DNA of 40,634 bases, taken from positions 1-40,634 of the IMG/VR virus record IMGVR_UViG_3300035698_010649. One strand, 5' to 3'. Within the stretch, counting starts at the first letter, position 1; every line of letters begins with the position of its first letter. The notes under the pieces are model-generated. The model saw only the letters and a list, made by a program, of their open reading frames with translations, was not told where the DNA came from and did not search any database. The translations under genes and the position numbers were made by a program. Source of the stretch: a virus. Shown here one piece after another: positions 1 through 7,409 of the stretch.

Positions 1-126
1 GCCGGTGCTAAAGAAACATTCCCCGCAGGCACACCCGTGTCGCTTGTTCCCTCCATTCTTATGCGGACCCTCGCAGCCACTGTCAAAACATTACGCCTGT
101 TTGGATGCTACGCAGAATACCTATGA
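1..126 (+). CDS. C-terminal 41 residues of an unidentified protein (5' end outside window)
   Basis: The first reading frame is open from base 1 to a TGA at 124-126. The readable end includes KETFPAGTPVSLVPS, followed by a Leu/Ala-rich stretch. The stop overlaps the ATG of the collagen-like gene (ATGA at 123-126), the coupling used by many gene pairs here, which supports this being a real gene end. The pattern of a Pro-Ala-Gly-Thr turn followed by a helix recalls small phage proteins that lie next to head genes, but that is only an impression. The frame is continuous with the last codons of the window if the two ends were joined. Confidence 0.6.
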   Translation, partial: AGAKETFPAGTPVSLVPSILMRTLAATVKTLRLFGCYAEYL

Positions 127-1367
127 GTCAATTTTTAACACGGCTGAGCAGACTTAATGAGCGACTCCAAACGGTCGAGACCGCTGCGGGGCTTGTGCCC
201 GCCATCACCCAAGCGGTCACCCTCGTGGAGTCTAATACACAGAAAGCCGTTGCAGATTCTAAACGTTCAGTTCGCCAGTATCTGGCGACAGCACACCAAT
301 TCGCGGGTGGTAGTAATTTAACTGGACCTACAGGACCTGTTGGGCCAGAAGGTCTTACCGGCCCAATTGGCCCAGCCGGGGCCGCTAGTGATGTACTAAC
401 CCCAGGACCAAAAGGTCCTGACGGGGTTGCTGGTCCAACGGGGAATCGAGGTCCTGACGGGGTTGCTGGTCCAACGGGGAATCAAGGTCCTGACGGGGTT
501 GCTGGTCCAACGGGGAATCAAGGTCCTGACGGGGTTGCTGGTCCAACGGGGGATCAAGGTCCTGACGGGGTTGCTGGGCCGGAAGGTGCCGCAGGTGCCG
601 CAGGTGTTGGAACTGTAACTTATGCAAGAGTACCTGGTACGATTAGCGACAAAATAAGGGCTGGCTTTCTTTTCGACAGGGTCATTTCGCTCACACGCTC
701 CCAAACTGCTGCTGCAATCCAGTTTGGTGGTATATCCGTAACCGGGGTCGGAGGTTCTCTTGTTGTGGGTGGTCTCTTAACTAGTGTAGTAGCTACAACC
801 TCCTCTACAGCTACAGCAACCACCGGGTTTGACATAGGTGGCACAGTTACTGTCAACGGGCCTATCAGCGATGCTGACTTTGGGATCGCTAGGTTCGTAG
901 CAAGAGAGGAGAATCTATCAGATGCTCGCCCCGATTTTGCTTTTGGTCTGGTAACCAGAGCCGCCAGTAATGTCACTTCCAATAGGATTATACCCTCTTC
1001 CAACTCCGCCACAGGAAATGGTCGAGTGTGCTTTCAAGGTGACTCAGGGGGAAATATATTTTTCGCCACCGGTGGTAGGTTTATGGCTGACGAAGTTGCC
1101 ACAGTGAGAACTGACTTGGGTTTACTTTTAGAGAAAAGTTGGCGAAATTACTATATCATCAGCGAAGGCGTGGTCGGTGCAAACCGAAACTATCGTATTA
1201 TTATCACAGACGGCTACTACCCAGGCGGGACTGTACTCTATAACGAGCTGTTATCTCGTGAAAACTTCGGCTTCCCGTTAACCCCAGCAATCCAGACACT
1301 GTCGCCAACCAATGCTGTTAGGTCTGGACTTGAGTTCGGAGCAGCAGACGTGATGATCCTTGCTTAA
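123..1367 (+). CDS. Collagen-like virion protein, probable fibre or head decoration
   Basis: The protein has 414 residues. An N-terminal part of about 65 residues, with a helical heptad-like stretch, is followed by Gly-X-Y triplets at about residues 68-163, many as the 12-residue unit GPDGVAGPTGNQ. The rest is a Thr/Val/Gly-rich, probably beta-structured C-terminal domain of about 245 residues. Collagen-like triplets in phages form trimeric stalks in fibres or capsid spikes, and the C-terminal domain would be the head of such a stalk. The ATG at 123 is chosen because it overlaps the preceding stop; an in-frame ATG at 105 would add six residues. The gene lies just upstream of scaffold and capsid genes, so a capsid-associated fibre is as likely as a tail fibre. 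Confidence 0.8.
   Translation: MSQFLTRLSRLNERLQTVETAAGLVPAITQAVTLVESNTQKAVADSKRSVRQYLATAHQFAGGSNLTGPTGPVGPEGLTGPIGPAGAASDVLTPGPKGPDGVAGPTGNRGPDGVAGPTGNQGPDGVAGPTGNQGPDGVAGPTGDQGPDGVAGPEGAAGAAGVGTVTYARVPGTISDKIRAGFLFDRVISLTRSQTAAAIQFGGISVTGVGGSLVVGGLLTSVVATTSSTATATTGFDIGGTVTVNGPISDADFGIARFVAREENLSDARPDFAFGLVTRAASNVTSNRIIPSSNSATGNGRVCFQGDSGGNIFFATGGRFMADEVATVRTDLGLLLEKSWRNYYIISEGVVGANRNYRIIITDGYYPGGTVLYNELLSRENFGFPLTPAIQTLSPTNAVRSGLEFGAADVMILA
414..593 (+). repeat. 36-bp in-frame tandem repeat in the collagen-like gene
   Basis: A 36-base unit starting ggtcctgacggggttgctgg is repeated four times (414, 450, 486, 522), and a fifth copy from 558 diverges after about 20 bases. Copies differ by only one to three bases, which indicates recent expansion or ongoing homogenisation. 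Each unit encodes four Gly-X-Y triplets, so copy-number changes keep the frame and lengthen or shorten the triple-helix stalk. Confidence 0.95.
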
Positions 1368-1382
1368 CAGTCTTCCTATACG

Positions 1383-1404
1383 AACGGGGCGTTTCCCCGG
1401 TTTT
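1383..1404 (+). terminator. Short GC stem-loop with T tract after the collagen-like gene
   Basis: CGGGG (1385-1389) pairs with CCCCG (1395-1399) around the loop CGTTT and is followed by GTTTT. The stem is only five base pairs, so termination may be partial. It lies between the stop at 1367 and the scaffold start. Confidence 0.5.
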
Positions 1405-1423
1405 CCTCGAAAGAGTGCCAGAA

Positions 1424-2236
1424 ATGTCGATGTTATTTGTGCTGAGTCCAGCCATGCTAATTCCTCGTGAAGGAGCAGACGACGACGGACTCCCCCCAGA
1501 ACTCCCCCCAGGAGCTCCCCCTACTCCCGGCAAAGACCCCGTCTTCACCCAGGATGATGTCAACAAGATTGTTGGCCATAGGCAGAAGACCCTCCGGACT
1601 CAATACGAGTCCCTGGAGAAGAACTACCAGTCACTGTTGGAGAAAACCAACTTGACCGAAAACGAACGTAGTGAGCTTCAGTCACACCTCGAACAAGTTC
1701 AAACTCAGTTGCGGACGAAAGAACAGCAAATCGCTGTCGATTCAAAGCGAGCCAGTGAGGCACACCAACGCGAGTTGAAAGGTGCAATCGAGGATCGAGA
1801 CCGTTACCAAACCCTGTTCACCAGATCAACCGTTGAGAGAGCAATCGTTGACGCAGCTACAAAGCACGAAGCTTTCAACCCCACCCAGTTTGTCTCTTTG
1901 ATCGGAGACAAGGTTCGAGTCTTGGACGAGCTCGACACCGACGGTAACAAGACTGGCCGCATGATTCCAGTCGTGGAAATCGACGAGAAGGACGCAGAGA
2001 CTGGGCTGTACGTGAAAGTGCGAAAGAGTCCTGAGGAGTTGATCGCCTCCATGAAAGAGGATATTCCGACGTGGGGCAATTTATTTAAGTCAAACGTCGC
2101 ACGTGGCATCGGCGAAGGACGCGGAGCTGGAGCACAGGGTCGCCTTGACCCAGCAAAAGTTTCAGATGCGGAATACTTTGCAAACCGGGATCTGTATCAA
2201 AAGCAACTCGGCATTCGTAAACGTCGCTCGATCTGA
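1424..2236 (+). CDS. Capsid scaffolding protein
   Basis: The protein has 270 residues. An acidic Pro-rich N-terminus is followed by FTQDDVNKIV, a motif typical of phage scaffold proteins, then a long charged Gln/Glu/Lys coiled coil (about residues 45-125), a more compact middle and a basic tail ending IRKRRSI. Scaffolds of siphoviruses and podoviruses direct procapsid assembly, and a basic C-terminus often contacts the coat protein. The gene lies just upstream of the coat gene, as expected. A GTG at 1415 is possible, but the ATG at 1424 is better spaced from the purine-rich gaaagag at 1408-1414. Confidence 0.8.
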   Translation: MSMLFVLSPAMLIPREGADDDGLPPELPPGAPPTPGKDPVFTQDDVNKIVGHRQKTLRTQYESLEKNYQSLLEKTNLTENERSELQSHLEQVQTQLRTKEQQIAVDSKRASEAHQRELKGAIEDRDRYQTLFTRSTVERAIVDAATKHEAFNPTQFVSLIGDKVRVLDELDTDGNKTGRMIPVVEIDEKDAETGLYVKVRKSPEELIASMKEDIPTWGNLFKSNVARGIGEGRGAGAQGRLDPAKVSDAEYFANRDLYQKQLGIRKRRSI

Positions 2237-2259
2237 CCCCAACCACTTTGAAAAATATC

Positions 2260-2291
2260 GCAGCCCCGTTAACTCGGGGCTGTGTTTGTTT
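2260..2291 (+). terminator. Rho-independent terminator after the scaffold gene
   Basis: CAGCCCCG (2261-2268) pairs perfectly with CGGGGCTG (2275-2282) around TTAACT, followed by the T-rich tract TGTTTGTTT. It separates scaffold transcription from the tRNA-capsid segment and may set the scaffold to coat ratio. Confidence 0.85.
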
Positions 2292-2312
2292 ACAGAGTAC
2301 CATTAGCAACAA

Positions 2313-2381
2313 TGTGAGGTAGCTCAATGCAGAGCAAATGGGGAATACCCATTAGATTCAGGTTCGATCCCTGATCTCACA
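2313..2381 (+). tRNA. tRNA-like gene of 69 nt with atypical anticodon loop
   Basis: A cloverleaf can be drawn. The acceptor is TGTGAGG/TCTCACA with one G-T pair, the D stem GCTC/GAGC, the anticodon stem AATGG/CCATT and the T stem TCAGG/CCTGA with a standard loop TTCGATC. The D loop (AATGCA) is short and lacks the usual GG. The anticodon loop GGAATAC lacks the near-universal T33; positions 34-36 would read AAT. It may be degenerate, or a tRNA-like processing element ahead of the good tRNA-Asn. Confidence 0.5.
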
Positions 2382-2395
2382 GCTTCAGTTTGTAT

Positions 2396-2467
2396 TGCTC
2401 GGTAGCTCAATAGGTAGAGCAACTGGTTGTTAATCGGTGGGTTGTAGGTTCGAGTCCTACTTGAGCA
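2396..2467 (+). tRNA. tRNA-Asn (anticodon GTT)
   Basis: All parts of a canonical 72-nt tRNA are present. The acceptor is TGCTCGG/TTGAGCA with two G-T pairs, the D stem GCTC/GAGC with loop AATAGGTA, the anticodon arm ACTGG-TTGTTAA-TCGGT with T33 and anticodon GTT, the variable region GGGTT, and the T arm GTAGG-TTCGAGT-CCTAC. CCA is not encoded. It sits 14 nt after the tRNA-like gene and about 80 nt before the capsid gene, so it is probably transcribed in the same message as the capsid. Confidence 0.95.
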
Positions 2468-2470
2468 TCT

Positions 2471-2493
2471 CGGTTCACAAGATTCTTATGAAC
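2471..2493 (+). other. Stem-loop in the capsid mRNA leader
   Basis: GGTTCA pairs with TGAACC around an 11-base loop just after tRNA-Asn. It could be a processing or stability element between the tRNA and the capsid reading frame. There is no T tract, so it is not a terminator. Confidence 0.4.
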
Positions 2494-2549
2494 CAATACC
2501 GGGACCCCGGAAGTCGTTTAATCACAATCTGCTCGTAAGGGATTCAAGC

Positions 2550-3974
2550 GTGAATCGTATCTACAATTGTCTGTTCGTTCTAGCTGCTGCACTAAACCTT
2601 CCTCGAAACAACTCGGCTTTGATTCCCGAAGTGTGGAGCCGAGAAGCTCTTGCAACTTTGATGTCAAGCACGATCATGGGAAGTCTCGTCTATCGTGACT
2701 TCGAGCCATTGATTGCCAACTTCGGCGACGTAGTCAACACCAGCCGCCCAGCAGACTTCAAGGGCAAGCGAAAGACCGACGCGGACAATGTTGTCACGCA
2801 GAATGCGGTCAGCCCCAACATTCGCGTCCCTTTGGATCAACACCTGCACGTTTCGTTTGTCATCAAAGACGGCGAATACAGCAAGGCGTTACCCGACTTG
2901 CTCGAACGTTATATGGAACCTGCCGCTCGTGAATTGGCTGAAAAGGTCGACCAAGTGTTGACCGGCCAAGCCGCTCGTTTGGCCGTGAACGCCGTCGGTC
3001 GAATGACTGAGATCACCGAGTTGAACGCCGACACGTTCGTGTTGGACGCAGATCAATTCTTGAACGACAACCGGGCTCCTAAGTCGGGCCGTTATCTGGT
3101 TTTGTCGAGCCGAGCAAACCGTGCCTGCTTGGGTGCTGAATTGTTCGTGTCGGCTGAAAAGCGGGGCGATGAAGGCTCCGCTCTTCGTGAAGCCAGCCTT
3201 GGCCGAGTTTATGGCTTCGACGGATTCATGGACCAGAACGTTAACAACGTTCGTGCTGACCTGGACGACTCGGAAACCGCCGCGATCACCGGAGCTCACC
3301 CAGTCGGTTACGCTGGCACGATCCCAACTTCGTTGACCACTACGACCACGATCGTTGGCAGCTATGTCCGCATCCCTGGTCACACTCGGGTTTACCGAAC
3401 CACCGTCGTTACTGACAACTCTGGTGACGCAACCATCACCTTGGACGCACCCCTGGAGAAGGCCGTTTCCGCAGCCGCTGTGATTGTTGGAACTCGTGTT
3501 GGTGCTGTCGACGTTGCTGTTAGCTACTTGCTTGGGCACGTCCAAGACATTACGGTTGACGGTCACGCTTCGGGCCGTGGACCACAAGTTGGCCAGACTG
3601 TGACTTTCGGAGTTGGTGGTGCATCACACATCTACAACATCATCGACGTTACCGTAACTTCGGCTACGGTCTCGCAGATCATGCTGGACCGTCCGTTGGA
3701 AGCAGTCGTTGCCGACAACGCGGTAGTTTACTACGGTGTGGCCGGTAACAAGAACTTGGCCTTCACCCGCGACTCGATCGCCTTGGTCACTCGTCCGCTG
3801 TCACTTCCGCCAGACGGTTCGGGAGCACGGGCTGCTGTGACCAGCTTCGACGGCTTGTCGATGCGAGTGGTTATGACCTATGACGGTGTCGCCCAAGGTA
3901 CGCGAGTCACCTTCGACTTGCTCTGCGGTGTCGCAATCCTGGACACTCGACAAGCAGTCGTTGTTTACGGTTGA
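2550..3974 (+). CDS. Major capsid protein (HK97 fold, P22 coat-like type)
   Basis: The protein has 474 residues. The N-terminus includes ALIPEVWSREALATLMSST and a Tyr-Arg-Asp-Phe segment typical of P22-type coat proteins. The middle has a Glu/Leu-rich spine helix (about residues 110-135), and the end contains NLAFTRDSIALVTRPL, a recurrent signature of this capsid family. An extra beta-rich stretch (about residues 245-395) looks like an inserted domain. The start is GTG at 2550 with taaggga seven to eight bases upstream. The position after the scaffold and strong terminators on both sides fit a highly expressed coat gene. The family assignment rests on recalled signatures, not an alignment. 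Confidence 0.88.
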   Translation: MNRIYNCLFVLAAALNLPRNNSALIPEVWSREALATLMSSTIMGSLVYRDFEPLIANFGDVVNTSRPADFKGKRKTDADNVVTQNAVSPNIRVPLDQHLHVSFVIKDGEYSKALPDLLERYMEPAARELAEKVDQVLTGQAARLAVNAVGRMTEITELNADTFVLDADQFLNDNRAPKSGRYLVLSSRANRACLGAELFVSAEKRGDEGSALREASLGRVYGFDGFMDQNVNNVRADLDDSETAAITGAHPVGYAGTIPTSLTTTTTIVGSYVRIPGHTRVYRTTVVTDNSGDATITLDAPLEKAVSAAAVIVGTRVGAVDVAVSYLLGHVQDITVDGHASGRGPQVGQTVTFGVGGASHIYNIIDVTVTSATVSQIMLDRPLEAVVADNAVVYYGVAGNKNLAFTRDSIALVTRPLSLPPDGSGARAAVTSFDGLSMRVVMTYDGVAQGTRVTFDLLCGVAILDTRQAVVVYG

Positions 3975-4000
3975 GTTTGATCCCAGTAATTACTGAACGT

Positions 4001-4040
4001 GAACCCCGGCCTGGCCTGCAAAGCTGGTCTGGGGTTCTTC
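4001..4040 (+). terminator. Terminator after the major capsid gene
   Basis: GAACCCC (4001-4007) pairs with GGGGTTC (4031-4037). The stem extends inward through GGCCTGGC/GCTGGTCT with G-T pairs and one mismatch, and a short T-rich TTCT follows. Confidence 0.75.
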
Positions 4041-4062
4041 TAATTGTAGTCTTAGGTTTATT

Positions 4063-4350
4063 ATGAATCGTAATCGTGGAAATAGTCTGGGCGGATTCTT
4101 GACGGCTATTCCCGTCGCATTGTCCGCTGGTGTGTCGGCCCCACTCACAGGTTTACCAGGCACCCGGTGGCGTATCTTCACTATTGCCACGCAGCTCTAT
4201 ATGAATTACGACCGGGCAGCGAGTGCCACCACAGTCCCTCTTCCACCTTCGGACGCAATTGAAGTGGGCGATGGCACGTTTGCAGCAAGTCGCATCAATC
4301 TGTTTTGTGCAAGTGCCCTTACCGTTTGGGTCGAGTGCTACGAGGTCTGA
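4063..4350 (+). CDS. Small virion-region protein of unknown function
   Basis: The protein has 95 residues. The N-terminus is Gly/Ala-rich, and the rest looks like a small beta domain with the end FCASALTVWVECYEV. It follows the capsid gene and terminator and overlaps the next gene by one base (TGATG), so it belongs to the head-tail operon. A head decoration or neck-associated role would fit the position, but no family is recognised. Confidence 0.7.
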   Translation: MNRNRGNSLGGFLTAIPVALSAGVSAPLTGLPGTRWRIFTIATQLYMNYDRAASATTVPLPPSDAIEVGDGTFAASRINLFCASALTVWVECYEV

Positions 4351-4550
4351 TGATGGAAGTCTCCAGCATGATTGAGCTGGCCAAACAAGTTGGCCCGTAC
4401 TTTATGATTCTGTCGTTCTTCGTTTACCGGGACTACCGACGCGAAGAACGCCAGGCTGGAGACATCAACAACTTGAACCAGTTCGTCAGGACAAGTCTGG
4501 TCCGAGCCCTTAACCGAAACACTCGTGCCATCCGGGACTTGATGAAGTGA
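4350..4550 (+). CDS. BhlA/UviB-like small membrane protein (possible holin-like)
   Basis: The protein has 66 residues. A short N-terminus leads into one hydrophobic segment (about residues 10-26, VGPYFMILSFFVY), followed by RDYRREERQ and a charged amphipathic tail. BhlA/UviB-type holin-like proteins share this plan of one membrane segment, a Tyr/Arg-rich junction and a cytoplasmic coiled tail. The start at 4350 overlaps the preceding stop, and a second ATG follows directly. The location in the head-tail module is unusual for a holin. No endolysin is in view, so the lysis role is inferred from form only. Confidence 0.55.
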   Translation: MMEVSSMIELAKQVGPYFMILSFFVYRDYRREERQAGDINNLNQFVRTSLVRALNRNTRAIRDLMK

Positions 4551-5041
4551 GAAACCCCAAGCTCAACACTATAATCCGAAAGGTCGTGTACGGGATCACT
4601 CGCAGATGGGGTTCCCCTTGCACCTTTTACCGGATAACGGATTCCGTAACAGACTATGCTACCGGTCTGAAGGATCGCACTGTCAGCTCCCAACAGGTTC
4701 GTAATGTTGTTCCGCTCTCGGATTCACAGAGACGAGCAATCTATGAGTCAGGGGCTTACTTACAGAACGGACGACCATTCACGTGGCGTGGCGGTCAAGG
4801 TACCGACAACCACACCCGGTTGTTTCTCGTGCTCGGTGAAGACCTGCGAGCTTGGAAGCCGGATATCCACCAGTGGATTGTCTACGAGGGGTTGCAGTAT
4901 GAGATCTACATGGCAGACCGACTCGGAGACTTTGTTGCTTGGATTCTGAGTACCCGAGCATCCGCCAACGAAAACATAGGCACAGTATTGCAGGTTGAGC
5001 AGACTGACCCCTTGAACTTGGAAGAAACGAATGGACCCTAA
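4547..5041 (+). CDS. Head-tail connector/stopper-like protein
   Basis: The protein has 164 residues starting at GTG 4547, whose GTGA overlaps the preceding stop. Its composition (early short beta strands, then ...WIVYEGLQYEIYMADR...) resembles head-completion proteins that sit between the capsid and tail-terminator genes of siphoviruses. Such proteins close the portal channel. The next gene starts 11 bases before its stop. The call rests mainly on gene order and the small beta-barrel look. Confidence 0.55.
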   Translation: MRNPKLNTIIRKVVYGITRRWGSPCTFYRITDSVTDYATGLKDRTVSSQQVRNVVPLSDSQRRAIYESGAYLQNGRPFTWRGGQGTDNHTRLFLVLGEDLRAWKPDIHQWIVYEGLQYEIYMADRLGDFVAWILSTRASANENIGTVLQVEQTDPLNLEETNGP

Positions 5042-5486
5042 TTTACCCAGATGGGTTCAAGCCTCCATTAGCCTGATCTTTCAGACCGTCGCCACGGCTG
5101 AAGCGGTCGAGTTTTTTGTGGAAGGTGTGGACGAGGAGACGCCAGCCGCATTCCAACGTGACAGTATTCTGTTGAGAGTCAACGGCCCCACTACTTTACG
5201 CAGTCAGTCTGACAGTTACAGTATTCAAATACAGATAGTGATAACTACACTGTCGACCCAGAAAGTCAACAGTTATGATCATTTCCAGCGATGCGGTGTA
5301 CTAGCTTCAAAGCTTGAAGAGTCATTGCCGATTAACCGGTACGGCAATGGCAATAGTTTGGTAGGTTGTCTGTCTCCTGATAGGGGAAGCCGGGACATTG
5401 TTAAAATTACCCATTTTGGGCAGGTCGATGATGCGGTCAAGGTCCGCCAGTCTGCTGTGCTCGCAAACTTTGAACTCCATCTTTGA
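5031..5486 (+). CDS. Tail terminator/completion-like protein
   Basis: The protein has 151 residues. It contains an alternating beta pattern such as YSIQIQIVITTL and a later helix-strand layout, as in lambda gpU/HK97 gp10-neighbour proteins that cap the tail tube. It lies directly upstream of the tail tube gene, the conserved place for the tail terminator. No catalytic motif is expected or seen. Confidence 0.55.
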   Translation: MDPNLPRWVQASISLIFQTVATAEAVEFFVEGVDEETPAAFQRDSILLRVNGPTTLRSQSDSYSIQIQIVITTLSTQKVNSYDHFQRCGVLASKLEESLPINRYGNGNSLVGCLSPDRGSRDIVKITHFGQVDDAVKVRQSAVLANFELHL

Positions 5487-5499
5487 GGGTTAGTGATCC

Positions 5500-6234
5500 A
5501 TGGCACGTATCGAACTTCGTAACACCAAAGTCTACATCGAAGACGGCTTTGCTGGCACCGCCCTTGTCAACAACGCTGCTAATTATGTAGCTGCTGACGT
5601 CACAATGTTGATTGACAGTCAGGTAACCAACTCCGTACCAAGTACCGTCGTTCCAGTTGGGGCTCGGTTCGTCATTGGTGCGGTCACGCACACTGTGACC
5701 GCAAAGCTTCCGGCTGATAACACTGGACCTACCACGTCCATCACCTTCTCCCCTCCATTGGCAGGCGCAGTTGCTGATAATGATGAAATCACTTTCATCA
5801 GCCAGCGGCTGGAAATCAAGATCGGCGAGGGCGACATTTCTTGGACCGAAGCACGCGAGTTCATTTATGACCTCGATCGTGATAGGTTGGATACCGTACG
5901 CCAGGGTGCTGACCAACCTGTGTCGGCGGAAATGTCGTTCACCTATGAATGGGTGAAGAGTCAGAGCGGCCAACCAATGACTCCAGTCGAAGCACTGAAG
6001 GGCATCGGCCCTGCTTCCCAATGGGTGTCGTCCAGTGCTGACTTGTGCGAGCCTTACGCTGTCAACATTCGCGTCCGACATTGCCCTCCTTGCGGTGGGG
6101 CACAAGATGAAGACGTGGTGTTCCCAGACTTCCGTTGGGAATCACTCGACTTCTCCCTGGCTGACGCATCCATCTCTGTGAGTGGTCAGTGCAACGTAAC
6201 AGAAGTCGAATCTGCTCGTGCTGATCTCTGCTGA
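5500..6234 (+). CDS. Major tail tube protein
   Basis: The protein has 244 residues. It starts MARIELRNTKVYIEDGF, typical of tail tube subunits, and later has LEIKIGEGDISWTEAREF, a strand-turn-strand arrangement common in siphovirus tube proteins, with a repetitive Thr/Val-rich region in between (about residues 25-95). The C-terminal part has a CPPC motif (about residue 193) and ends with a Cys. Tube subunits polymerise as hexameric rings around the tape measure protein. The gene lies between the terminator-like protein and the chaperones, the canonical order. Confidence 0.75.
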   Translation: MARIELRNTKVYIEDGFAGTALVNNAANYVAADVTMLIDSQVTNSVPSTVVPVGARFVIGAVTHTVTAKLPADNTGPTTSITFSPPLAGAVADNDEITFISQRLEIKIGEGDISWTEAREFIYDLDRDRLDTVRQGADQPVSAEMSFTYEWVKSQSGQPMTPVEALKGIGPASQWVSSSADLCEPYAVNIRVRHCPPCGGAQDEDVVFPDFRWESLDFSLADASISVSGQCNVTEVESARADLC

Positions 6235-6250
6235 GATTAAGTGAAGTTTC

Positions 6251-6274
6251 AACCCCATGGACTTTCCATGGGGT
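6251..6274 (+). other. Perfect stem-loop after the tail tube gene
   Basis: ACCCCATGG (6252-6260) pairs perfectly with CCATGGGGT (6266-6274) around ACTTT. There is no T tract, so it may stabilise the upstream tube mRNA or attenuate transcription rather than terminate it. Confidence 0.65.
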
Positions 6275-6299
6275 CCACCCCCTGAACCGGAGTTTAATT

Positions 6300-6803
6300 G
6301 TGAAGATTGCAGGACGTGTCATTGATGCACCTTGCTCGGAGATCCTTGTCTTACCCAGGATCGACGGGGACATTGTCATCAAGGCCAACGCCGTTATTTC
6401 CATGGATGAGTTCTACGCTTTGTGCCCTCCCCCCACTGCACCAATCGTGATGCACGCTGGCGGTAAGTTCGAGCCGGACACAACCGATTCATGGTTTAAG
6501 AAGGCCGACAAGGAACATTCGGAGCGAAGGTTTCACTACATCTGTTTGACCAGCCTGCTTAGCAGTCTGATCGAGTGGGACACAGTTTCGATGGACAAGC
6601 CTGAGACGTGGCAGAATTGGCAGGGTGACTTACGCTCGTCCGGATTCAACAGTGTTGAGGTTGACCGCATCATCAATTGCATCTTACAAGCCAACTCTCT
6701 CGACGAGCAGAAGCTGAAGGATGCACGCGAGGCTTTTCTACGTGGTCAGGGGAACAATCCGGTAAAACCCTCTGGCCAAGATACAGAACAGCCGAGTACG
6801 TGA
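6300..6803 (+). CDS. Tail assembly chaperone-like protein (G-type)
   Basis: The protein has 167 residues from GTG 6300. It begins with a small beta domain (MKIAGRVIDAPCSEILVLPR), followed by a helical part and a hydrophilic Gln/Asn/Pro-rich tail. It lies between tail tube and tape measure genes, where lambda gpG-type chaperones sit. A second reading frame, shifted by -1, overlaps its end and continues to 6997, the arrangement that produces G and GT chaperones by frameshifting. The run A-AAA-CCC at 6764-6770 could allow a -1 slip but is not a classical slippery heptamer. Confidence 0.6.
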   Translation: MKIAGRVIDAPCSEILVLPRIDGDIVIKANAVISMDEFYALCPPPTAPIVMHAGGKFEPDTTDSWFKKADKEHSERRFHYICLTSLLSSLIEWDTVSMDKPETWQNWQGDLRSSGFNSVEVDRIINCILQANSLDEQKLKDAREAFLRGQGNNPVKPSGQDTEQPST

Positions 6804-6997
6804 TCTGGGGGGCGTGTGAACGCTTGGGGGTCCTACCTCCTGGCGTCAAGCAGGCATGGGACGATTGCGACGTCAGAACTCAAGCCATGATGTTGGCATA
6901 CTGTCAGACAAGAGATCATGATGAAGTTCCGAACCAAGTTTCGAACAGTCGAGCTAAATCTTCCAAAAGAAGTGGCGGCAATCGAAAAGGTTCTTGA
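6800..6997 (+). CDS. Second tail assembly chaperone-like protein (T-type)
   Basis: If started at GTG 6800, which overlaps the preceding stop as GTGA, the product has 65 residues and begins IWGACERLGVLPPGVKQAW, with a helical Cys/Trp/Gln-rich core and a basic Ser/Lys tail. The -1 frame is also open upstream over the last part of the preceding gene, so the same region could be made as a GT fusion. Independent coupled translation is the simpler reading because a GTGA overlap is also used at 4547. Confidence 0.6.
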   Translation: MIWGACERLGVLPPGVKQAWDDCDVRTQAMMLAYCQTRDHDEVPNQVSNSRAKSSKRSGGNRKGS

Positions 6998-7409
6998 GCA
7001 GGCAAACCTTACAGCCGCTTCCCTGTGGCTGGGGGTGGTCACCTCGATCGTTCCCGTTTGGTCTTCAGCTTCCCACGCAACATTCGCAAAGCTGGCTTCC
7101 GCAGTCGGCTTCACGTTACGCCCTGTGGCCAAACCTTCAGCCCCCGACCGCTACGTTCTTGGCTTCCTTTCTAGCCAGGGTGGATTACAGAAGGCGAGAC
7201 CGGGATCACACCGGTTCTTTTATTCAACCAAGTTGTCCTACTTGGCCTTCAACAATGACAACATTGCAGTCCCTGGAGTTGGTGGCGTTCGTTGGGGTTT
7301 GAAGGCCCCGACCCCCTACAAGTTCGTTGAGGCTGGACAGAATACCTTTGAGAACTTCGCTAAAACTGTGCGGTTACCAAACCCAGTTTACACAACAAGA
7401 TCGATCTAA
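6918..7409 (+). CDS. Tail-region protein of unknown function
   Basis: The protein has 163 residues with LNLPKEVAAIEKVLEQANLT near the start and an aromatic end (PTPYKFVEAGQNTFENFAK). It overlaps the preceding frame by 80 bases, unusually long for this window, but the N-terminal helix reads as real coding sequence. Its stop overlaps the tape measure ATG (TAATG). The position suggests a tail component or chaperone. ATG 6918 is followed at once by a second ATG at 6921. Confidence 0.7.
   Translation: MMKFRTKFRTVELNLPKEVAAIEKVLEQANLTAASLWLGVVTSIVPVWSSASHATFAKLASAVGFTLRPVAKPSAPDRYVLGFLSSQGGLQKARPGSHRFFYSTKLSYLAFNNDNIAVPGVGGVRWGLKAPTPYKFVEAGQNTFENFAKTVRLPNPVYTTRSI

Noticed and set aside
385-704. 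Antisense and shifted open frames over the collagen repeat
   Set aside because: They only mirror the 36-bp repeat; the plus-strand frame has domains and a coupled start.
2889-3587. Long open frame on the minus strand inside the capsid gene
   Set aside because: It lies wholly within a strong coat gene and has no start signal or recognisable motifs; explained by the codon bias of the coat gene.
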